This document shows, in pieces, positions 7,576 through 14,821 of a stretch of 15,455 nucleotides of DNA; positions within the stretch are counted from its first letter, which is position 1, and each line of letters starts with the position of its first letter. The stretch is taken from NCBI GenBank assembly GCA_964527565.1, contig CAZGOY010000060.1:1-15455 (forward strand), written 5' to 3'. The position numbers and the translations under genes were made by a program. The notes beneath the pieces were generated by a model. The model did no database searches. It had not been told where the DNA came from and saw nothing but the letters and a program-made list of their open reading frames with translations. The DNA is from JAGXQV01 sp964527565 (lineage in GTDB: Bacteria; Pseudomonadota; Gammaproteobacteria; Burkholderiales; Sulfuricellaceae).

Positions 7576-10500
7576 TCAGTTTCTCTCCAGATCGATGTCG
7601 ATCGCCAATGAACGGATTTCCTTGACTAGCACGTTAAAGGATTCCGGCATCCCGGCATCAATCTTGTGCTCGCCCTTGACGATGTTTTCATAGACCTTGG
7701 TACGTCCGCTGACGTCATCGGATTTCACTGTCAGCATTTCCTGCAACACATAAGACGCACCGTAGGCCTCCAGCGCCCACACTTCCATTTCACCGAAGCG
7801 CTGGCCGCCGAACTGCGCCTTTCCGCCCAACGGTTGCTGGGTCACCAGCGAGTACGGACCGGTCGAACGGGCATGCATCTTGTCGTCGACCAGATGATGC
7901 AGCTTGAGTACGTGCATGTAACCGACCGTTACCTGGCGCTCGAAAGCTTCACCAGTGCGTCCGTCGTACAGTGTCAACTGGGTCTTCGAATCATTGAAAC
8001 CTAATTGCTTGGTACGCGGGTCGCTGTCTGGATAGGCAAGGTCGAGCATCGTCCTGATTTCCTCCTCCTTGGCGCCATCAAACACCGGCGTGGCGAAGGG
8101 AACGCCATGCTGAAGATTGCTCGCCAATTCCAGCACTTCGCTGTCGGATAGCGACTTGATGTCTTCCATCTTACCGGTGGAGTTATAAATCTTGTCGAGG
8201 AATTTGCGAACATCCTGCGCCTTGGCATGCACCTGCAACATTTCACCAATACGCAACCCCAATCCCTTGGCAGCCCAACCGAGATGGGTTTCCAGAATCT
8301 GGCCAACGTTCATCCGCGACGGCACGCCGAGCGGGTTGAGCACGATGTCCACCGGCTTGCCGTCGGCCATATAGGGCATGTCCTCGACCGGCACGATCTT
8401 GGAAATCACGCCCTTGTTGCCGTGACGACCGGCCATTTTGTCGCCGGGCTGCAGGCGACGCTTGACTGCAACATACACCTTGACCATCTTCTGCACGCCG
8501 GGCGGCAATTCGTCACCGCTGGTCAGCTTGCGCTTTTTCTCCTCGAACATGGCGTCGAACTCGACGCGCTTCTGCGCCAGGCTATCCTTCAAGGATTCCA
8601 ACTGGCGCGCGGCCTCCTCGTCAGCGAGACGGATATCAAACCAGTTATGGCGTTCCACTGCTGCAAGATAATCCTTACTCACCGCGCTGCCCTTGGCCAA
8701 CTTTTTGGGACCACCGTTGGCAGCCTTGCCGTCGAGCAGCTTCTCGATACGGCTGAAAGCATCGTCCTCAACGATACGCATCTGGTCGGCCAAGTCCTTC
8801 TTGAACCCCTTGAGTTCGTCGTCGATAATCTGTTGCGCGCGCTTGTCACGCTCAATGCCCTCACGGGTAAACACCTGGACATTGATGACCGTTCCAGAAA
8901 TACCGGAGGGCACGCGCAAGCTGGTGTCCTTCACGTCGGACGCCTTTTCGCCAAAAATGGCGCGCAGCAACTTCTCTTCCGGTGTCAGCTGGGTTTCGCC
9001 CTTGGGCGTCACCTTGCCGACCAGCACGTCGCCGGCTTCAACCTCAGCACCGATGTAACACATCCCGGATTCGTCAAGGCGGCTCAGCATGCGCTCGGAT
9101 AAATTGGAAATGTCGCGGGTGATTTCTTCCGGTCCGAGCTTGGTATCGCGCGCCACTACCGAGAGTTCCTCGATGTGGATGGAGGTGTAGCGGTCATCCG
9201 CCACCACACGCTCGGAGATCAGAATCGAGTCCTCAAAGTTGTAGCCGTTCCACGGCATGAACGCCACCAGCATATTCTGACCCAGAGCCAGTTCGCCCAT
9301 GTCGGTTGACGCGCCGTCGGCGATAACATCGCCGCGCTCGATCAGGTTGCCGACATTGACCAGCGGACGCTGGTTGATGTTGGTATTCTGGTTGGAGCGG
9401 GTGTACTTGATGAGGTTGTAGATGTCCACACCGACTTCACCAGCCTTGGCTTCCTCGTCATGCACGCGCACCACGATACGTCCGGCATCGACATAGTCGA
9501 CCACACCGCCGCGTCGCGCCTGCACGGTCGTGCCGGAGTCGACCGCCACGGTGCGTTCGATGCCGGTGCCAACAAACGCTTTTTCGGCACGCAGACAGGG
9601 AACCGCCTGGCGCTGCATGTTGGCGCCCATCAGCGCACGGTTGGCGTCATCGTGCTCCAGAAAGGGAATCAGCGATGCCGCCACCGAGACGATCTGCCCC
9701 GGCGCCACATCCATGTACTGCACCTTGTCAGGGGTCGACATGGCAAATTCATTGTGCTGTCGGCAGGACACTAGGTCCTGCGCAAACTTGCCGTTCTTGT
9801 CGAGATCCGCATTGGCCTGTGCAATAACGTAGCGCCCTTCCTCGATAGCCGACAGATAATCAACCTGATCTGTCACTTTGTTGTTGTCCACCCTGCGATA
9901 GGGTGTTTCCAGGAACCCATACTTGTTGGTACGCGCATACAACGCCAGCGAGTTGATCAATCCGATGTTCGGACCTTCCGGCGTTTCAATCGGGCATACG
10001 CGACCATAATGGGTGGGATGCACGTCGCGCACCTCAAAACCTGCGCGCTCGCGCGTCAAACCGCCCGGCCCCAGCGCGGATACGCGGCGCTTGTGGGTGA
10101 TTTCCGACAGCGGGTTAGTCTGGTCCATGAACTGCGACAGCTGCGACGAACCAAAGAATTCCTTGATTGCGCCGGATACCGGTTTTGCATTGATCAGGTC
10201 GTGCGGCATCAGATTTTCCGATTCCGCCTGGGAGAGACGTTCCTTGACTGCACGTTCGACACGCACCAAGCCGGAGCGAAACTGGTTTTCAGCCAGTTCA
10301 CCCACCGAACGCACGCGGCGATTGCCGAGGTGGTCGATATCGTCGATCACGCCGCGACCGTTGCGCAACTCAACCAGGATCATGATGGTCGCAACAATAT
10401 CGTCATATTCCAAAATGGCAGGGCCAGTTTCCCCCTTGGGGCCGACACGCTGCAAAAAGGCCTTGAACCAGCCGGACGATTTCTCGTCGGCTTTCTCCGG

Positions 10501-11745
10501 ATAGGCGCGACGGTTGAACTTCATGCGCCCAACGGCTGACAGGTCGTAACGCTCCTCGCTGAAAAACAAGCCTGCAAACAAGGCATCGACGGCATCGTCT
10601 GTAGGCGGCTCACCGGGGCGCATCATGCGGTAGATCGCCACTTGGGCAGCCTTCTGGTCAGCCGTTTCATCAATGCGCAAGGTAGCGGAAATATACGCAC
10701 CCTGATCCAGATCATTGATGTAGATCGTATGGATCTTGCTGATACCCGCTTCGCGCAACTTGCCCAGCAAAGTCTCGCCAATTTCCTCGTTGGCGGTGGC
10801 TATAACCTCACCGCTTTCCTTATCGATCACGGCATGCGCCAGGACGCGCCCAAGCAGGAACTCTTCCGGCACCACGACCTTGCTGACGCCAGCCTTTTCC
10901 ATGTCGCGAATGTGCTTGACGGTAATGCGTTTGTCCTTGGGGACAACGATGTTGCCGTCCTTGTCGGAGATATCGAAACGCGCCAGCTCGCCACGCAGGC
11001 GATCCGGCACCAATTCAAACTGAACAGCCTTCTTGTTGATGTGGAAGGTGTCGTTTACATGGAACATGCCGAGGATCTGCTCCGGGGTGTAACCCAGCGC
11101 CTTCAGCAATATGGTGACCGGCATCTTGCGGCGGCGGTCAACGCGGAAATACAGGTAATCCTTGGGATCGAACTCGAAGTCCAGCCAAGAGCCGCGATAG
11201 GGAATGACGCGCGCGGAAAACAACAGCTTGCCGGAGGAATGGGTTTTGCCGCGGTCATGCTCGAAAAACACGCCGGGGGAGCGATGCAACTGAGAAACGA
11301 TCACGCGCTCGGTGCCATTGATGACAAACGACCCCGTGTCGGTCATGAGCGGAATTTCGCCCATATACACTTCCTGCTCCTTCACCTCCTTGACGGTCGG
11401 CTTGGAGGCCTCTCGGTCCATGATGGTCAGGCGCACCTTGACGCGCAACGGCGCCGCAAAGGTCAGGCCGCGTTGCTGGCACTCAGTCACATCGAAAGGC
11501 GGTTCGCCAAGCGTATAACTGACGTACTCCAGGCGCGCGTTGCCGGAGTGGCTGGCAATCGGAAAAATCGAGGAGAAGGCTGCCTGTAATCCTTCATTCT
11601 TGCGCTTGTCCGCCTTTACCCCAGCTTGCAGGAAGGCGGCGAAGGAATCGATCTGGGTCGCCAACAGGAAAGGTATCTGCTGTACGTTGGCGCGCTTGGC
11701 GAAACTCTTGCGAATCCGTCTTTTCTCGGTGAAAGAGTAGCTCAT
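7576..11745 (-). CDS. rpoB: DNA-directed RNA polymerase subunit beta
   Basis: Beta forms the second pincer of RNA polymerase and the rifampicin pocket. The 1389-aa protein is longer than E. coli RpoB (1342). The rifampicin region lies at about 533-560, with D541, H551 and S556 equivalent to E. coli D516, H526 and S531, all wild type. Active-site lysines K1103 and K1111 lie in GDKMAGRHGNKGV. Compared with the E. coli sequence as I remember it, there is extra sequence at about 413-442, between the FNR and DDI segments, and at about 1239-1257, both of which I associate with Betaproteobacteria. ATG at 11745 follows GGAG by 5 nt. The gene lies 153 nt after rplL, behind a terminator-like attenuator, and runs directly into rpoC. 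Confidence 0.99.
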   Translation of the reverse strand: MSYSFTEKRRIRKSFAKRANVQQIPFLLATQIDSFAAFLQAGVKADKRKNEGLQAAFSSIFPIASHSGNARLEYVSYTLGEPPFDVTECQQRGLTFAAPLRVKVRLTIMDREASKPTVKEVKEQEVYMGEIPLMTDTGSFVINGTERVIVSQLHRSPGVFFEHDRGKTHSSGKLLFSARVIPYRGSWLDFEFDPKDYLYFRVDRRRKMPVTILLKALGYTPEQILGMFHVNDTFHINKKAVQFELVPDRLRGELARFDISDKDGNIVVPKDKRITVKHIRDMEKAGVSKVVVPEEFLLGRVLAHAVIDKESGEVIATANEEIGETLLGKLREAGISKIHTIYINDLDQGAYISATLRIDETADQKAAQVAIYRMMRPGEPPTDDAVDALFAGLFFSEERYDLSAVGRMKFNRRAYPEKADEKSSGWFKAFLQRVGPKGETGPAILEYDDIVATIMILVELRNGRGVIDDIDHLGNRRVRSVGELAENQFRSGLVRVERAVKERLSQAESENLMPHDLINAKPVSGAIKEFFGSSQLSQFMDQTNPLSEITHKRRVSALGPGGLTRERAGFEVRDVHPTHYGRVCPIETPEGPNIGLINSLALYARTNKYGFLETPYRRVDNNKVTDQVDYLSAIEEGRYVIAQANADLDKNGKFAQDLVSCRQHNEFAMSTPDKVQYMDVAPGQIVSVAASLIPFLEHDDANRALMGANMQRQAVPCLRAEKAFVGTGIERTVAVDSGTTVQARRGGVVDYVDAGRIVVRVHDEEAKAGEVGVDIYNLIKYTRSNQNTNINQRPLVNVGNLIERGDVIADGASTDMGELALGQNMLVAFMPWNGYNFEDSILISERVVADDRYTSIHIEELSVVARDTKLGPEEITRDISNLSERMLSRLDESGMCYIGAEVEAGDVLVGKVTPKGETQLTPEEKLLRAIFGEKASDVKDTSLRVPSGISGTVINVQVFTREGIERDKRAQQIIDDELKGFKKDLADQMRIVEDDAFSRIEKLLDGKAANGGPKKLAKGSAVSKDYLAAVERHNWFDIRLADEEAARQLESLKDSLAQKRVEFDAMFEEKKRKLTSGDELPPGVQKMVKVYVAVKRRLQPGDKMAGRHGNKGVISKIVPVEDMPYMADGKPVDIVLNPLGVPSRMNVGQILETHLGWAAKGLGLRIGEMLQVHAKAQDVRKFLDKIYNSTGKMEDIKSLSDSEVLELASNLQHGVPFATPVFDGAKEEEIRTMLDLAYPDSDPRTKQLGFNDSKTQLTLYDGRTGEAFERQVTVGYMHVLKLHHLVDDKMHARSTGPYSLVTQQPLGGKAQFGGQRFGEMEVWALEAYGASYVLQEMLTVKSDDVSGRTKVYENIVKGEHKIDAGMPESFNVLVKEIRSLAIDIDLERN

Positions 11746-11811
11746 ATTAACTCCGTGGGAAGGATGACTGTGCCCTGGCTTGAGACGACTTCTCAGAGGA
11801 CATAAGACAGG

Positions 11812-11827
11812 GGCCGCGTGTGCAGCC
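11812..11827 (-). other. Short GC hairpin in the rpoB leader
   Basis: On the minus strand GGCTGC-ACAC-GCGGCC forms a 6-bp stem with one G-U pair and a 4-nt loop. No U run follows, so it is not terminator-like. It lies between the attenuator at 11858-11879 and the rpoB start. The E. coli rplL-rpoB spacer contains an RNase III processing stem, and this hairpin may play a comparable part, but it is short for RNase III and the role is speculative. Confidence 0.3.
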
Positions 11828-11845
11828 TCTCTCTTCCGGCTTCCG

Positions 11846-11879
11846 AAAACAGGAAAAGGCCGACGGTTTCCCGCCAGCC
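11846..11879 (-). terminator. Attenuator (partial intrinsic terminator) between rplL and rpoB
   Basis: On the minus strand GGCTGGCGG (11879-11871), a GAAA tetraloop and CCGTCGGCC (11866-11858) form a 9-bp stem with two G-U pairs. TTTT (11857-11854) follows immediately, and a second TTTT lies at 11849-11846. This is the position of the well-known E. coli attenuator that lets most transcripts stop after rplL, so the ribosomal proteins are made in excess over RNA polymerase subunits. The broken U run fits partial rather than complete termination, as the essential rpoBC genes lie downstream. Confidence 0.7.
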
Positions 11880-11898
11880 TGTATTCCTGCGTCAGCGC

Positions 11899-12276
11899 TT
11901 ACTTGACTTCGCAGGTAGCGCCGGCTTCGATCAGTTGCTTGGCAACTGCGTCGGCATCGGCTTTGGAAACGCCTTCCTTGACGGGCTTCGGCGCACCATC
12001 CACCAAGTCTTTGGCTTCCTTCAGACCCAAGCCGGTAATGGCGCGCACTACCTTGATGGTGTTGACTTTGTTTTCGCCAGCACCCGTCAGAATGACGTCG
12101 AACTCGGTCTTCTCTTCAGCGACCGGAGCAGCACCAGCTGCCGGGGCAGCAACCGCCACAGCAGCAGCAGCAGCGGACACGCCAAATTTTTCTTCCATTT
12201 CCTTGATCAGTTCGGACAGTTCCAGCACGGTCATGCCAGCAATTGCGTCGAGGATTTCAGCTTTAGAAACAGCCAT
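11899..12276 (-). CDS. rplL: 50S ribosomal protein L7/L12
   Basis: L7/L12 is the multi-copy stalk protein of the 50S subunit that recruits and stimulates translational GTPases such as EF-G and EF-Tu, both encoded nearby. The 125-aa product has the N-terminal dimerisation domain (MAVSKAEILDAIAGMTVLELSELI), an alanine-rich hinge near residues 35-52, and the globular C-terminal domain with ITGLGLKEAKDLVDGAPKPVK. I chose ATG 12276 because AGGAG lies 9 nt upstream. An in-frame TTG at 12282 would leave only 3 nt between the same ribosome-binding site and the start. The gap after rplJ is 37 nt. An attenuator follows the stop codon. Confidence 0.97.
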   Translation of the reverse strand: MAVSKAEILDAIAGMTVLELSELIKEMEEKFGVSAAAAAVAVAAPAAGAAPVAEEKTEFDVILTGAGENKVNTIKVVRAITGLGLKEAKDLVDGAPKPVKEGVSKADADAVAKQLIEAGATCEVK

Positions 12277-12313
12277 GTTCAATTACTCCTGAATAAATAA
12301 TGGTATAAATGGA

Positions 12314-12838
12314 TCAAGCAGCTTGCTTCTGGTCACGCACTGCGGCCAGGCCACGCACAAACTTGGTCGGCACTTCGTTGAGCGTGCGCACGAACTGCGT
12401 GATGGGCGCCTGCATGGTACCCAGCAACATCGACAGCAGTTGTTCACGGCTCGGCATGGTGGCCAGCGCCGCAACATCCTTTTGGGACATCACGAAATTG
12501 GCCATTGCACCGGCTTTGACGACCAGCTTGTCATTACCCTTTGTGAAGTCATGCAACACCTTGGCTACGGCCACCGGGTCGCTTGAAATGCCATACGCCA
12601 GCGGACCAACCATCTGGTCGGACAAACCGGCGAACGGCGTGTCAGCAACGGCACGACGCACCAAGGTATTCTTCAGCACGCGCAGATACACGCCGGACTC
12701 GCGCGCTTTTCTGCGCAACGCCGTCATGTCTCCAACACCCATGCCGCGATACTCGGCGATAATTATCGCCTGAGCATTTGCGACCTGTGCGCTGACTTCG
12801 GCAACAACTGCCTTCTTTTCTTCAAGATTCAGACTCAA
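12314..12838 (-). CDS. rplJ: 50S ribosomal protein L10
   Basis: L10 anchors L7/L12 dimers to 23S rRNA at the base of the stalk. The 174-aa protein opens MSLNLEEKKAVVAEVSAQVA and includes AEYRGMGVGDMTALR and LRVLKNTLVRRAV, typical of the family. The start is TTG at 12838. An in-frame TGA lies at 12859-12857, the first in-frame ATG is about 32 codons inside the conserved domain, and a perfect Shine-Dalgarno sequence sits 6 nt upstream of the TTG. As the L10-L12 complex represses its own mRNA in other bacteria, the structured leader at 12905-13045 is probably the control site for this gene and rplL. Confidence 0.97.
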   Translation of the reverse strand: MSLNLEEKKAVVAEVSAQVANAQAIIIAEYRGMGVGDMTALRRKARESGVYLRVLKNTLVRRAVADTPFAGLSDQMVGPLAYGISSDPVAVAKVLHDFTKGNDKLVVKAGAMANFVMSQKDVAALATMPSREQLLSMLLGTMQAPITQFVRTLNEVPTKFVRGLAAVRDQKQAA

Positions 12839-12844
12839 GGTCTT

Positions 12845-12852
12845 ACCTCCTT
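12845..12852 (-). promoter_or_regulatory. Perfect Shine-Dalgarno that sets the rplJ TTG start
   Basis: AAGGAGGT on the minus strand is an 8-base match to the complement of the usual 16S rRNA 3' end (ACCUCCUU). It lies six nt before TTG 12838. The full match probably compensates for the weak start codon and makes initiation depend on how accessible this site is, which suits repression through the leader RNA. Confidence 0.9.
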
Positions 12853-12904
12853 CCGTTCAATTACAAGCCCGCACTCCCATACCGGGAATAACAGACTCAC
12901 CCAC

Positions 12905-13045
12905 GGCGACCTTTGCTACAGGAGTCTTGCAACTGACCTGTCGGGTGCGCCATCTGCGTAGGACCGGGATTAATCCCGCATTAAGCCCTCACGGGCACCT
13001 ACGGTCTTTGACGGCCTCCCGGAATTTCCTCCGGCAGACCCAAAG
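12905..13045 (-). promoter_or_regulatory. L10 leader RNA (autoregulatory element for rplJ-rplL)
   Basis: The 229-nt rplA-rplJ spacer holds a structured RNA. On the minus strand, CGTAGG (13003-12998) pairs with CCTACG (12962-12957) and encloses two hairpins: GCCC-GTGA-GGGC (12996-12985) and CGGGA-TTAA-TCCCG (12978-12965). Together they make a three-way junction followed by CAGATGGC. Upstream, CCGGA/TCCGG (13034-13019) forms another hairpin inside CTTTG/CAAAG (13045-13041 with 13010-13006). Further downstream ACAGG/CCTGT (12941-12937 with 12922-12918) can pair. Position, size and the junction resemble the L10 leader family bound by the L10-L12 complex to repress translation. Exact boundaries are estimates. 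Confidence 0.75.
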
Positions 13046-13067
13046 TTTCTTGCCTTAATTAAAATGG

Positions 13068-13763
13068 TTACGCAGCCAGGGTGCTTTGGTCTACCCTGAC
13101 GCCGACACCCATGGTGCTGGAGACAGCTACCTTCTTCACGTACACCCCTTTGGATGCGGCAGGCTTGGCCTTGTTCAACGCATCAACCAATGCCAGCAGA
13201 TTTTCCTTGAGCGCATCCTCTCCGAACGAAGCGCGCCCGATGGTGCACTGGACAATACCACCCTTGTCAGTGCGGTATTGCACCTGACCAGCCTTAGCAT
13301 TTTTCACTGCGGTTGCAACGTCGGGGGTCACAGTGCCGACCTTGGGGTTCGGCATCAGGCCGCGCGGCCCGAGAATCTGGCCGAGCTGACCAACCACGCG
13401 CATGGCGTCGGGGCTGGCAATGACGATGTCGAAATCCATCTTGCCGGCCTTCACATCGGCGGCCAAGTCTTCAAAACCAACGATGTCCGCACCCGCTTCC
13501 TTGGCGGACTCGGCAGCCGCTCCTTGTGCAAACACAGCAACACGTTTGGTCTTGCCGGTACCGCGCGGCAACACGACGGAACCCCGCACCAACTGGTCGG
13601 ATTTACGTGCATCAATCCCCAGATTGACGGCCACATCAATAGACTCGTCAAATTTTGCCGTCGCGGACTTCTTGACCAGAGCCAGCGCATCATTCAACGG
13701 ATAGAACTTGTTGCGATCAACCAAGGCGTTGAGCGCCTTGACACGTTTAGTAATCTTGGCCAT
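13068..13763 (-). CDS. rplA: 50S ribosomal protein L1
   Basis: L1 forms the mobile stalk near the ribosomal E site and is the translational repressor of the L11 operon in other bacteria. The 231-aa protein contains the family segment GQLGQILGPRGLMPNPKVGT and the C-terminal STMGVGVRVD. ATG 13763 is chosen: it matches the family start MAKITKRVKAL and has GGAGG nine nt upstream inside the end of rplK. An upstream in-frame ATG at 13811 would add 16 unrelated residues and overlap rplK. One base separates the rplK stop from this start, consistent with translational coupling. A 229-nt leader to rplJ follows. Confidence 0.97.
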   Translation of the reverse strand: MAKITKRVKALNALVDRNKFYPLNDALALVKKSATAKFDESIDVAVNLGIDARKSDQLVRGSVVLPRGTGKTKRVAVFAQGAAAESAKEAGADIVGFEDLAADVKAGKMDFDIVIASPDAMRVVGQLGQILGPRGLMPNPKVGTVTPDVATAVKNAKAGQVQYRTDKGGIVQCTIGRASFGEDALKENLLALVDALNKAKPAASKGVYVKKVAVSSTMGVGVRVDQSTLAA

Positions 13764-13764
13764 G

Positions 13765-14196
13765 TTACACACCCTCCACTTCGATACCCATACTGCGCGC
13801 GCTACCGGCAATAGTGCGTACAGCCGCGTCCATGTCTGCCGCAGTCAGGTCGGGCATCTTGGTCTTGGCGATTTCCTCAGCCTGGGCGCGCGTCAACTTG
13901 CCCACCTTGTCGGTATGCGGCTTGGGGCTACCCTTTTGAACACCGGAAGCCTTCTTGATAAGAATGGTGGCCGGCGGCGTCTTCATGATGAAGGTGAAGC
14001 TCTTATCGGCGAAGGCGGTAATCACGACCGGAATCGGCAAGCCAACTTCGACACCCTGCGTCTGCGCGTTGAATGCCTTGCAGAATTCCATGATATTCAA
14101 ACCGCGCTGACCCAATGCCGGACCAATTGGTGGACTGGGATTCGCCTTGCCTGCAGGGACCTGCAGCTTGATGTAACCTATGATTTTCTTTGCCAC
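13765..14196 (-). CDS. rplK: 50S ribosomal protein L11
   Basis: L11 binds the GTPase-associated region of 23S rRNA and is needed for stringent-response activation of RelA and normal factor binding. The 143-aa protein begins MAKKIIGYIKLQVPAGKANP and has the proline-rich PPIGPALGQRGLNIMEFCKAFN segment of the N-terminal domain, which forms part of the thiostrepton pocket; the C-terminal rRNA-binding domain follows. The start is GTG at 14196, supported by AGGAG eight nt upstream and by homology. An in-frame ATG at 14235 would add 13 residues lying across the candidate L1 operator. It is first in the rplKA pair and nearly abuts rplA. Confidence 0.97.
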   Translation of the reverse strand: MAKKIIGYIKLQVPAGKANPSPPIGPALGQRGLNIMEFCKAFNAQTQGVEVGLPIPVVITAFADKSFTFIMKTPPATILIKKASGVQKGSPKPHTDKVGKLTRAQAEEIAKTKMPDLTAADMDAAVRTIAGSARSMGIEVEGV

Positions 14197-14204
14197 TTTG
14201 ACAA

Positions 14205-14209
14205 CTCCT
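14205..14209 (-). promoter_or_regulatory. Ribosome-binding site fixing the rplK GTG start
   Basis: AGGAG on the minus strand is spaced 8 nt from GTG 14196. The alternative upstream ATG at 14235 has no comparable sequence in front of it, so this site decides the start. Confidence 0.85.
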
Positions 14210-14216
14210 GAAATGT

Positions 14217-14256
14217 GGGTAATAACGCCCGGCAACCTTCTGCTACCTGGCTCCCC
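14217..14256 (-). promoter_or_regulatory. Candidate L1-binding translational operator upstream of rplK
   Basis: On the minus strand, GGG (14256-14254) pairs with CCC (14219-14217), and GCC (14251-14249) with GGC (14229-14227). GGTAGC (14247-14242) pairs with GTTGCC (14236-14231) over a 5-nt loop. Between the outer and middle helices is an asymmetric internal loop (2 nt against 7 nt). L1 is known to recognise a helix with such an asymmetric loop in the leader of the L11 operon, mimicking its 23S site. The element ends just before the rplK ribosome-binding site, as expected for repression. Recognition by L1 is inferred. Confidence 0.6.
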
Positions 14257-14287
14257 GTTAAATCAAACTACATTCTTACACTACTTA

Positions 14288-14821
14288 TTAAGTTTTTTCG
14301 ACTTGGCCGAACTCCAGCTCAACCGGTGTTGGGCGCCCAAAGATCAGCACGGAGACGCGCAACTTGCTCTTGTCATAGTTGACCTCCTCGACCATGCCGT
14401 TGAAATCGCTGAAGGGGCCCTCTGTAACGCGCACGGCCTCGCCCACTTCGAACAATACCTTGGGCTTGGGTTTCTCCACACCTTCTTGGATCTGCTGCAT
14501 CAGCGCAGCCACTTCCTTTTCGGTGATAGGCGTCGGTTTTTGCGCTGAACCACCTACGAAACCGGTTACCTTAGGCGTGCTCTTGATAAGGTGCCAAGTC
14601 TGGTCGTTCATCTCCATCTCAACCAGCACATAACCAGGAAAGAATTTGCGCTCGCTGATACTCTTCTGGCCGCCCTTCATTTCTACGACCTCTTCCACCG
14701 GCACCAAAATCTGCCCAAATTGTTCCTGCATCCCGGCACGCTCGATACGTTCCAGAAGAGCACGCTGCACACTCTTCTCAAATCCAGAATAGGCGTGCAC
14801 CACATACCATCGTTTCGCCAT
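14288..14821 (-). CDS. nusG: Transcription termination/antitermination factor NusG
   Basis: NusG binds the RNA polymerase clamp, suppresses pausing, and links polymerase to Rho or, through S10, to the ribosome. The 177-aa protein (E. coli 181) has the NGN domain (MAKRWYVVHAYSGFEKSV to about 115, with FFPGYVLVEM at 60-69) and a C-terminal KOW domain (about 123-177, VGEAVRVTEGPFSDFNGMVEE). The start ATG 14821 gives the family N-terminus, and AGGGGG lies just upstream inside secE. A longer in-frame version from 14956 would add 45 residues read from the secE coding region and is rejected. The secE TGA overlaps this ATG by one base (TGATG), so translation is probably coupled. Confidence 0.97.
   Translation of the reverse strand: MAKRWYVVHAYSGFEKSVQRALLERIERAGMQEQFGQILVPVEEVVEMKGGQKSISERKFFPGYVLVEMEMNDQTWHLIKSTPKVTGFVGGSAQKPTPITEKEVAALMQQIQEGVEKPKPKVLFEVGEAVRVTEGPFSDFNGMVEEVNYDKSKLRVSVLIFGRPTPVELEFGQVEKT

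Noticed and set aside
8227..9102. 291-codon open frame on the plus strand inside rpoB
   Set aside because: Antisense shadow; the histidine- and leucine-rich translation is typical of reverse-complemented coding sequence.
10642..11589. 315-codon open frame on the plus strand inside rpoB
   Set aside because: Antisense shadow of conserved rpoB codons, with no recognisable domain.
12277..12282. TTG start two codons upstream for rplL
   Set aside because: It would lie only 3 nt from the ribosome-binding site; ATG 12276 has proper spacing and matches the family.
13764..13811. Upstream ATG for rplA overlapping rplK
   Set aside because: It adds 16 residues not found in L1, while the ATG at 13763 has a good ribosome-binding site and the conserved N-terminus.
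14260..14287. Possible -10-like TAAGAAT after nusG as an L11 operon promoter
   Set aside because: No acceptable -35 sequence was found about 17 bp upstream, so it was not called.
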